Source of the DNA: Paulinella micropora | Lineage: Eukaryota; Cercozoa; Imbricatea; Euglyphida; Paulinellidae | Assembly (NCBI GenBank): GCA_019918135.1 | Contig: WBZZ01006409.1 | Coordinates: 1-64,000 of the forward strand | Length of the DNA stretch: 64,000 bases | Reading direction: 5' to 3' | Part shown: one piece after another, positions 27,428 to 35,800 of the stretch | Layout: each line of letters begins with the position of its first letter | How positions within the stretch are numbered: position 1 is the stretch's first letter | The notes under the pieces: generated by a model | Seen by the model: only the letters and a program-made list of their open reading frames with translations | What the model was told of the DNA's origin: nothing | Databases searched by the model: none | Translations under genes and position numbers: made by a program

Positions 27428-28666
27428 ATGCAGAGATCGTCAATAGTGTGGTGGGTATTAGTGCGGGCTCTGCTTGTGAGCGGCGCTTTTGTTTGCAAGG
27501 TCGTGACTAATTCTACTGCCAGCAGTACTGCTGATCCGATTTCCCAACAGAAGCTGCCTGTACCGTACTGGATCGACTGGCGCGGCGTATCTACTAGCTG
27601 TGCAGGCTTGGATGTATTAATCACCTGTGCCAACGGCGTATCAACGAACGAAGCCGCCTACGGTGGAGAAGCTGCGTCTTGCCGGCGCGCATGGCTTTTG
27701 GCGGATACTATGAGCAGAAGCGGTGCCACTTTTCTGAAGACTGCTACTCCTCTTGTGAGCGATTGCACTCTAACAGGTTTTGATCATACCTTTGGGCGGC
27801 TCGTCAACGGCATTCCGGAGGACCAAGTCTGCACTACGAATTTGGCCATCGGGGAGCTTCCCAGCGGGTATTTTCTATACGTTTTACAAACGCTCTCGTT
27901 GCGTAAAAAAGACTCCTTACCTGGCCCCACCACGTGGATCAGCCCTCTAAAAGCTGTTTTTCCTGCGCAGTGCGCCGCGGGCTGGGTCACAAACTCTACC
28001 ACCGGCATGTGTGTAGGCCCCTTGCTCCCCACAACTAGCCCCTCTCCTTCTCCCGCGCGCAGCCCCTCCGCGGGTACCCTTGATTGTGTCTCTGGACGCA
28101 CCACCTTGGCTGCGATAGCCGAATGCTATCAGAGCCGCCTCATGCCCAAAGCTTCGTTCTCGAGTGCTCAGTACCCCAACAGCAACGAGGCGGCCGATCT
28201 GCGAGCGGCTATGCGGGATTTGCTAAACAACAATGGAAACTGCAGGGGAGTGCAGCTCGGTAGTTCGATTGTTGCGCACATGGCTGTGTACCTGTTTGTC
28301 GACAGTAAGTACGGGACACAGTACTGTGTGTTGATAGATATCAGCGATGCCGATGGCAACAACAAGTACGACAAGGGCTTCGGTTTGGTCGTAGCGGCAG
28401 ACCGGAGAGTAGACATCCATCGCTACCTGGTGCACATGGCTTCGCATCCGCAAAGCGAGATAGATACCGAACGGCAGGCTTTGTTGCTGCTGGCTGAAAC
28501 TGGGGGTCACGTAGCAGTGGTGTCGGGTGTGCGCAAAGATGTTGCCACAGATTCCAGCGCTTGCCAACCCCAATATGATAGCATGGACGGTGCATACAAT
28601 GTCAAGACTGCCATGTACATTTTGCTCTTGGAAATTTGGAAGTGGTACAAGGAGCAGACTCTGTAG
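27428..28666 (+). CDS. secreted two-domain family protein (member 4)
   Basis: 412 residues from the ATG at 27428; the signal peptide is MQRSSIVWWVLVRALLVSGA. First domain: PYWIDWRGVSTSCAGLD to TTGMCVG, with the family hallmarks FGRLVNGIPEDQVC and AQCAAGW. After a short PSPSPARSPS linker comes the second domain: CVSGRTTLAAIAECY, NGNCRGVQLGSSIVAHM, calcium loop DISDADGNNKYDKG, and DIHRYLVHMASHP. It ends in EIWKWYKEQTL. No membrane segment after the signal peptide, so secreted. Intact twin of the broken copy just upstream. Confidence 0.8.
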   Translation: MQRSSIVWWVLVRALLVSGAFVCKVVTNSTASSTADPISQQKLPVPYWIDWRGVSTSCAGLDVLITCANGVSTNEAAYGGEAASCRRAWLLADTMSRSGATFLKTATPLVSDCTLTGFDHTFGRLVNGIPEDQVCTTNLAIGELPSGYFLYVLQTLSLRKKDSLPGPTTWISPLKAVFPAQCAAGWVTNSTTGMCVGPLLPTTSPSPSPARSPSAGTLDCVSGRTTLAAIAECYQSRLMPKASFSSAQYPNSNEAADLRAAMRDLLNNNGNCRGVQLGSSIVAHMAVYLFVDSKYGTQYCVLIDISDADGNNKYDKGFGLVVAADRRVDIHRYLVHMASHPQSEIDTERQALLLLAETGGHVAVVSGVRKDVATDSSACQPQYDSMDGAYNVKTAMYILLLEIWKWYKEQTL

Positions 28667-28679
28667 TGTGTGTGTGTGT

Positions 28680-28900
28680 CGCGCGCCCCCCGGACCATGG
28701 CAGCTCCTTTCCAACCCCTTCCTTGTTTCTCCTGTCCCTCCTTCTCTTATAGACCCTTTTCTTCTCGCTTCTCCCTCCCTTCCCCCGCACACCCCTCGCA
28801 CACTCTCTCGCTCTCCTCTCCCCCCCCCCTTTCTTCTTCTCTCATGCACTTTCTCTCCCCCCAGCCCCCCCGCCCCTTTTCCGCTCAGGTTTGCAAGTAG
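28680..28900. repeat. pyrimidine-rich spacer
   Basis: C/T-rich tract on the plus strand with CACACAC and TCTCTC microsatellites. No gene. Confidence 0.6.
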
Positions 28901-28930
28901 GGTGGCAGATTCTCTTATTTGAAAATAAAC

Positions 28931-29644
28931 ATGCACAAGCTATTGCTGTTCCTGTCCGGGCTCGCAGCCGCCGTAGTTTGGGTCTGTGCCGGCTGCAACG
29001 TGTCCGTCAGCATCCCAGCTGGGAGTAGCTACAATCTGTCGTCATCCCAGCTGGGAGTCTGACCCGGAATCACAACCCATCTTCTGGGCGGCTCGTACGT
29101 GAGTAGGGTGCGTGTTGATGCAGTGAACAGATCGTCATTCAGTGTGTACGCTTATGCCAACTCGTCGCTGGCATACTATTACGATGTTTCCGCCAACGAC
29201 ACCAGAGGTGCCATGTGCGCCGAGAGGCCTAATGATGACTTCCGCGCCTCCTACGTGGTTCTACAGTGTCAAAACACCGTCGATGACTGTGCGCTTCTGT
29301 GCCAGCTGGAATACAGTTGCGCAGAAAATGCTACTTTGTCAAGCAACGGCAGCATCTCCGCACCATCGACGACCGCTACGGCCCCCACTACAAGCGCCCC
29401 AAACACGAGTACGGTTTCCACTACAACCGCGACAACTCCGACTACGACTCCGACAAGAACCCCGACGGCGACTCCGACGACAATGGCTCCATCCAAATCA
29501 GTATCCATGAAGCCAACCGATGACAATACGACCACAACTGATACCCCCAATTCTTCCGCTGCTAAGCGCACCACCGCTGTGGCCTGGGGTAGTATCCTGC
29601 TGTCAGTGGTCGGGATGTTTGTGTGTCAAGTTAAGTCCAGCTAG
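28931..29644 (+). pseudogene. mucin-like surface protein, interrupted
   Basis: ATG at 28931 gives a signal peptide (MHKLLLFLSGLAAAVVW). After about one interruption in the N-terminal region the same frame runs to 29644. The continuing part has a Cys-containing domain (YAYANSSLAYYYDV to CQLEYSCAEN), a Thr/Pro-rich mucin stretch of ~90 residues (TTTATTPTTTPTRTPTA and similar), and a C-terminal hydrophobic helix (SILLSVVGMFVC), so it was a type I membrane or GPI-anchored glycoprotein. A 16-bp sequence (CATCCCAGCTGGGAGT) is duplicated 32 bp apart near the interruption. Use of the interruption as read-through cannot be excluded. Confidence 0.6.
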
Positions 29645-29666
29645 CACACATAGTGCTTAGGAACAT

Positions 29667-29668
<2 letters not shown>

Positions 29669-29744
<76 letters not shown>

Positions 29745-29865
29745 TAGGGGGGGGGCGAGAGAGAGAGAGAGGGAGGCGGGTGTGGGGGGTGTGAAAGAGA
29801 GAAGAGGCTGGGGGGGGGGAAGAGAGGGGGAGGGAGAAGAGGAAAGGGAGAGAGAGAGAACATCA
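29669..29865. repeat. (GA)n microsatellite and purine tract
   Basis: About 80 bp of nearly pure GA repeat followed by G/A-rich sequence, ending ~65 bp before the receptor start. GAGA tracts often sit in open promoter chromatin in eukaryotes; here it may be only spacer. Confidence 0.85.
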
Positions 29866-29872
29866 ACGTCCT

Positions 29873-29900
29873 CTTTAAGTTAAAAAAAAAGAAAATCAAA
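29873..29900 (+). promoter_or_regulatory. CTTTAAG plus A-rich leader of the receptor gene
   Basis: CTTTAAG followed by a long A run, 50 bp before the ATG at 29931. The same CTTTAAG plus A-rich arrangement precedes the RGS gene (38642). A shared promoter would co-regulate receptor and RGS protein. Confidence 0.35.
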
Positions 29901-29930
29901 CTTTTGACGTAACCCCCCCCCCCTAAAAAA

Positions 29931-32858
29931 ATGGTAGCACGGTGGATCTCGGCAGGGCTGTGGGCCTGCCTAGCTGTTGTGTCGTTGGCCGGGTATGATC
30001 GTCTTGCCGCGTGCGAGGCACGCGGCACTCTGAAAGTGGCCATGGTTGCGTTGGATGGCGACTACGAGCAGACCAGGACGAGCTGGGCGCCGACTTTTGA
30101 AACTACACTGAACAAATACCTGAACAGGCTCGGTTGTTTGTTCCGGCTGGAAGTGTGGGCGAGTGAGGCAGAGTTGGCGGACGCACTAGCCCGCGGAGAG
30201 GCGGGTTTGGACCTTGTGTTTGCTGAGGGTGGAGAGGCGGCATACTGGCAGCGCAGACGCAGCGCAGTGCCGATCGCGACCTTGTACCGACGGTACGGTC
30301 AGCAGCAGCAGCTGCTGAACAAAGTAGGGGGTCTAATGCTGCGGCGGGCCTCGCGCTATCCATGGCTGACGGAGCTAGCGGCGCTGGGGGCGGCCAGTAA
30401 CCTCACGTTGTGCGCCGTGAGCGCGGCGTCGTTTGACGGCTACTTAATTCAGCGCTATGAACTTTGGCGGCGGGGGCTGGACGTGGAAAGTGTCTTTGGA
30501 GACCGCGTCCTATTCACACAGCAGCACCGCCTCGCATTACAAGGGCTAGTAGACGGCACGTGCGATGTGGCGTTTGCTCGTGCGGGTACCTTGCATGATT
30601 TCAACCAGACTGTGGACGGTCTGCAGCAGCCTGGTTGGGCCTACAACCTGAACGACGAGTTTGCGGATTCGCAGGCGGCGGTGGGTTTGTGGTTATCTAC
30701 CCCGTTGCAGTACCGCGAGTGGACCGTACTAGCGCTGCCTCACGTGCCACGAGAGGTCTGGCAGGAGGTTCGGGCGGTCCTGACCACTATCCAGGCAGAT
30801 GACCCCGCGGCCGTGGCGGGCGGCCACGGAGGCTTCTGCGGCGCCGAGGCGCTTTCCTTTGAGCTGGAGGAGGAGGTCTGGTACCAGTTGGATCTGTTGC
30901 CTGGGGGAGGAGTGTGCGCGCCCGGTATGGAGCGGCAGGCGGGGGTGCACGGCAATCTGTCGGGCTGTGTGGCCTGCCTGCCCGGCCAGTACAGCTTGGA
31001 CGGCAGGGGCTGCCAGCTTTGTCCGCCGGGGACTTGGGCCTCTGCGGGGGCAACGGCGTGCCAGCGGTGCACGGCGGGGACGGGGACAGCCTCCGTGGGT
31101 AGCGCGGCCTGCCTGCCGCTTGCCAGTCTGGCCAGCTACGAGCACATAGAAGCTTGCCAGCTCTTTCCCAACGGCACAGTGACGATTGTGATGGCCGCAG
31201 GGGCTGTGAACGAAGCGCACACGCGCGCGGAGTGGATGCCCACGTTCGAAGACGCATTGAACGAGCACCTGAACCGTTTTGGCTGCGCCGCGCGGCTCGA
31301 GGTGGTGGCTAGCGATGACCGACTACTAGAGCTGGCCATAGGGGGGCAGCCCGCCCCGGGGGTGGTGGACCTTGTTTTTCTGCCCGGTGGTTACGTCCCG
31401 TACCTAGCCTACCACTTGTCGGGTGCCGGGGCGGTCGCCTCGGTCGTGCGCCGGTACCCTGGTGGGCGGGCGTACACCAAGTCGGGTGGAGTAATCCTGT
31501 GCCGAAGCGACAACACGCGGACCAACGTGAGCACGTTGGCCGAGCTGGCCCGCAGCGCGGCCCTGCACCAGCTCACGTTGTGTGCGCCGAGCTACACCTC
31601 CTTTGAGGGCTATTTAGCACCAGGCTTTGAGTTTTATCAGTACGGAGTCGAGCTAGGGCAAGCCTTTCCGCCCGAGCGCACGTACCTGACGGGCGGGCGG
31701 CACGAGGAGGCAGTGCTGGGTCTGTGGGGCCTGTCGGACCCGGCAGCGGCGGGCGCAGCCTGCGACGTGGCCCTGGCGCGCTCCTCGACGCTGGAGGCGC
31801 TGGTAGAACAGGGGCGTCTTAACGCACATGCAGTGGCCGTGCTACACGAACAAGCACTCCCAGGCTTCGAGCTCAGAGCAAGCACGCCGCTGTACACAGA
31901 GGGCACGCTGGTGGCTCTGCCGCACGTGGCCGACGAGATCAGGCTGGCAGTGACGACGCCTCTGCTAGCTATGCAGAGCAACAGCGAAGCGGCGGGGCTG
32001 GGGGGGCACGCGGCGTTTGTGGCGCCCCGCGAACTGGGCGCCGAGGCCGAGGTTTGGTACCAGCTGGGCCTGATGAGTATTGCGGGAGTGTGCATGCCGG
32101 GGTCGATGAGGCAGGCCACTATGTGCGGGGAGGTGGCGGTGTGTGTGCAGTGCGCTAGCGGCACATACAACGTCGACGGGCGAGCCTGCCTGCCGTGCCC
32201 GGCGGGCACGTTTAATGAACAGGCCGGGAGTACAGAGTGTCAGCCATGCCCCGCGGGTCTCACTACCGGCTCGCTGGGCAGCACGTTCTGCATGCTGCTG
32301 ACCGAGCTGGCCACCTACGAGCCATTGGCAGAGTGCGGGCTGTTCCGCGACGCCACACTGCGCATTGGAATGGTGGGCAACACGGCCTTGCAGCAGCAGT
32401 GGGGTCCTACGTTCCAGGACACCATCAACAAGCACTTGGGTCGCTTTGGCTGCCGGGTCACTCTGGAGATGCTAGCAAGTGATACAGAGATGTTGCAAAG
32501 CCGCCTGCTGGGCGCTGTGAACAGCAGCGAGCTGGAGTTTGCCTTTTTGGCGGGTGGCGACGTGCCGCGCGTGTTGCGGCACGCGCCGGGGACGCAGCCC
32601 CTGGCATCGGTGGTGCGCAAGTACTCGGCGCTGCACACGTATGCTAAGTTTGGAGGCGTGATCTTGCGGCTGCGTTGCTCGGGCGTGAACCCGTCGAACA
32701 CGCTTGCGGGGCTGGCGCTGGAGGCGGGCCAGCAGCCAGGCCTGAGGCTGTGCGCCGTGTCGTACGACTCGTTTGAGGGCTACCTGGCGCAGCGCTACGA
32801 GTTCTTCAAGCAGGGCCTGGAGCTGGCGGCGCTCTTCCCCCAGAGCGTGTGCGCATGA
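29931..32858 (+). CDS. class C GPCR-like receptor, N-terminal ectodomain part
   Basis: ATG at 29931 with signal peptide MVARWISAGLWACLAVVSLA. The frame holds two complete modules and most of a third. Each is ~350 residues resembling a type-2 periplasmic binding protein of the phosphonate-binding (PhnD) sort: a start such as WAPTFETTLNKYLNRLGC, then a LDLVFAEGG strand, a SFDGYLIQRYELW helix and a CDVAFARAGTL strand. A Cys-rich GCC2/GCC3 (ephrin-receptor-like) segment follows each, for example GCVACLPGQYSLDGRGCQLC. The third module continues in the overlapping frame at 32849, so the gene has about one frame change here, real or an assembly error. The ectodomain should bind a small ligand outside the cell; ligand unknown. 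Confidence 0.8.
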   Translation: MVARWISAGLWACLAVVSLAGYDRLAACEARGTLKVAMVALDGDYEQTRTSWAPTFETTLNKYLNRLGCLFRLEVWASEAELADALARGEAGLDLVFAEGGEAAYWQRRRSAVPIATLYRRYGQQQQLLNKVGGLMLRRASRYPWLTELAALGAASNLTLCAVSAASFDGYLIQRYELWRRGLDVESVFGDRVLFTQQHRLALQGLVDGTCDVAFARAGTLHDFNQTVDGLQQPGWAYNLNDEFADSQAAVGLWLSTPLQYREWTVLALPHVPREVWQEVRAVLTTIQADDPAAVAGGHGGFCGAEALSFELEEEVWYQLDLLPGGGVCAPGMERQAGVHGNLSGCVACLPGQYSLDGRGCQLCPPGTWASAGATACQRCTAGTGTASVGSAACLPLASLASYEHIEACQLFPNGTVTIVMAAGAVNEAHTRAEWMPTFEDALNEHLNRFGCAARLEVVASDDRLLELAIGGQPAPGVVDLVFLPGGYVPYLAYHLSGAGAVASVVRRYPGGRAYTKSGGVILCRSDNTRTNVSTLAELARSAALHQLTLCAPSYTSFEGYLAPGFEFYQYGVELGQAFPPERTYLTGGRHEEAVLGLWGLSDPAAAGAACDVALARSSTLEALVEQGRLNAHAVAVLHEQALPGFELRASTPLYTEGTLVALPHVADEIRLAVTTPLLAMQSNSEAAGLGGHAAFVAPRELGAEAEVWYQLGLMSIAGVCMPGSMRQATMCGEVAVCVQCASGTYNVDGRACLPCPAGTFNEQAGSTECQPCPAGLTTGSLGSTFCMLLTELATYEPLAECGLFRDATLRIGMVGNTALQQQWGPTFQDTINKHLGRFGCRVTLEMLASDTEMLQSRLLGAVNSSELEFAFLAGGDVPRVLRHAPGTQPLASVVRKYSALHTYAKFGGVILRLRCSGVNPSNTLAGLALEAGQQPGLRLCAVSYDSFEGYLAQRYEFFKQGLELAALFPQSVCA

Positions 32859-35800
32859 CGGACGGGCACGACGAGTCGGTGCTGGGGCTCTGGGGGGTAG
32901 GAGCCGAGAAGTGTGACGTGGCCCTGGCCCGCACGTACACGCTTGAGTCGTTGGCTGGGCGGGCTTTGGTAAACCAGGCGGAGGTGGTGGTGGTGAACGC
33001 GCAGAGCTACCGCGGGTTTAAGCTGGCGGTCTCTACCGAGTTGTACACCGAGTGGACCCTGCTGGCCCTACCGCACGTGAGCGCCGCGATCCGGGACGCG
33101 GTGCGAACCCCCCTGCTAGCTATGCAGAGCGACACGGCGGCCGCCATGCAGGGGCAGCACGCAGGGTTTGTGCAGCCCCCCGACTTCGCGGCCGATGCCA
33201 ACGTGTGGTGCCAACTCAACCTGATGGACCAGGTGGGCGGAGCGTGTGCGGCGGGTTCTACCCGCGCCGCGGCCCCGGCGGGCTCTGCCGCGGGTTGCGA
33301 GCCATGCGCGGCCGGACGCTACAACCAGGACGGACTGGCCTGCCTGCCTTGCCCGTTGGGGTTCTGGGCCGGAGCGCTGGGCTCCACCCGGTGCGAGCTG
33401 TGCCCGGAGGGCACTACCAATGACAGGGTGGGCAGCCAGCGCTGCGAGCCCGCCAGCCAGCTGTCGACGTACGAACCGCTCCCGGGCTGCGAGCCAGCCG
33501 GCCGGTTGTTGGTGGTAGGCATCAGCGCGGTCGACGGGGGCCGGGAGGTGACCCAGCGACAGTGGCAGCCGACGCTGGAAGAGGCCCTCAACAGCCACAT
33601 GAATCGGTTTGGCTGCTCCTTCGAGCTGCGGGTGCTGGCCAACGACTCCGAGCTGTCGGCCGAGCTTATGCGCGGGCCGGGCTCGGGGCTGGACCTGGCT
33701 TTTCTGCCGGGCGGCGACGTGCCTTTTTTCCACTACCACCTCGGGGCCGTGCCGGTGGCGTCCGTGGTGCGCAAGTACGGCACGCAGACCTACCGCCACT
33801 TTGCGGGGGTGATGGTGCGCCGCGCGGACACGAACCAGGACCTGCGGACTCTGGCGGATTTCTCTAGCGCCGGCCGCACGTTGAAACTCTGCGCCGTAGC
33901 ACGGGATTCGTTTGAGGGCTACGTGGCCCAGTGGTTTGAATTCTTTCGGCACGGCCTGGACCTCTCGGCCATCTTTGACCTACGTCGAGCCCACTGGGCC
34001 GGCGAGCACGGGCTGTCGATTCTGGGCTTATATCAGCAGCCCGGGCTGTGCGACGTGGCGTTCGCGCGATCGTACGCGCTCGAGGCCCTGTTGGCCCAGG
34101 GCTTGGTGAGCGGTGAGAATTACTTTGTTATTGAACCAGCCGCTGACGTGGCCCGCGCGGGCTTCGGGCTCGCGCTGTCTACGCCCTTATATCGTGAATG
34201 GACTTTGCTGGCCCTGCCCGCCAGGGTCCACCCATCAGTGTGGGAGAACGCCAGGATTCCTCTGCTGTCCATGCAGGCGTACAGCCCGGCAGCGGTGGCC
34301 GGCGGCCACGCGGGCTTTGTGAGCGCGGACTCGGGCGGCTACGACGCGGAGGCCCGGGTGTGGTATGAGCTGGACCTGCTGGACCCCACCGGCCACACGT
34401 GCGCGCCAGGCCACACGCGCCGAGCGTCGTCGTCGCCGGTGGGGCGGGGGTGCGAACCCTGCCCGGCGGGTTGGTACAACCGGGACGGCCGCGCGTCCCT
34501 GCCCTGCCCCGTCGGCCAGTTCAACAACGCGAGCGGCAGCACGAGCTGTTCGGAGTGCGCCGAGGGCTGGACGACGCTCGCGCTAGGCTCGACTGGCTGT
34601 GTGCAGCAAGCCCGCCAGGAGGCCATCTACGAGCCGATCGGGGCCTGCAGCCTTTTTTCGCAGAATCGGATCAGGATCGGCATGCCCGCCGTCGACGCGC
34701 AGCTGGACAGCACGCGCGGCGCCTGGGAGCCCACCTTCCAACAGACCCTGAATGCCCACATGAACCGCTACAACTGCTCCTTCCGGCTGCAGGTCCTGGA
34801 GAATGACGGTGTGTTGCGGCAGAGGCTACAAGCCAGCGGCGGCGCGCTGGACCCCCTAGGGCTGGACCTGGCTTTCGTGGCTGGCGGGGACATCCCCTTT
34901 TTTCAGCACACGCTTAATGCCACGCCGGTAGCCTCAGTGTTGCGGCGCTACGACGGCCAGACCTACGCGAGCTTCGGGGGGGTCCTGGTCAAGCGAACGA
35001 ACAACCCCGCGCTGATTGGCATCGAGACCCTGGCGCAGCTGCGCGCGCTGCTTGCAATAGGCGGCGGCGTGCGGCCGCTGCGGGGCTGCGCCGTCTCCGC
35101 CGACAGTTTCGAGGGCTTCCTGGTCCACCGCCTAGAGTTGTTCAACCACGGGCTTCGGGTGGAGGAGTTGCTGTCCGGCGGGATGAACTTTACCGGCCGC
35201 CACGACGAAGCCGTGCTGGGGCTCTGGCGGCCCGGCGGCTGCGACCTGGCCCTGGCCAGGACCTACACCCTCGAGAAGCTGGTCCTGGACGGCCGTGTGG
35301 GGCTCGGTGACTTCAGCGTCCTAAACGAACAGCAGCACGCCGGCTTCCACCTCCATTCCTCCACTCCTCTATACAACGAGTGGACCTTGCTAGCGCTGCC
35401 TCACGTGGCGCAGGAGATCTGGGAGAACATGCGGATCCCCCTGTTGGCGCTGCGGGAGTACGACCAATCGGCCACCGCCGGCAATCACGCCGGCTTCATC
35501 ATTCCGCACGGCTTTGCGGCCCCGGCGGAGGTTTGGTACCAGCTGAACCTCCTCGAGCCAGCCAGCTGGCGCTGCGGGCCGGGGTCTGAACGCCTAGCGC
35601 AGAAAGAGGCCCTCCGGGCCCCAGCCTGGAGCAAGCAGAGCCTCCGCCCCTGCGTGCCCTGCGCGCCGGGGCTCTACAGCGCCAGCGGGCTGGGCGCCTG
35701 CCTGCAGTGCGCCCCCGGCACTTTTGGGAACCTGTCGGGCCAAGCCGCCTGTCTCCACTGCCCCGCCGGGCGGGCGACGCGCGCCTACGGCGGACTAGAG

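Noticed and set aside
29653-30043. Arg/Glu-repeat and Ser/Leu-repeat frames over the GA tract
   Set aside because: Direct translation of a GA microsatellite.
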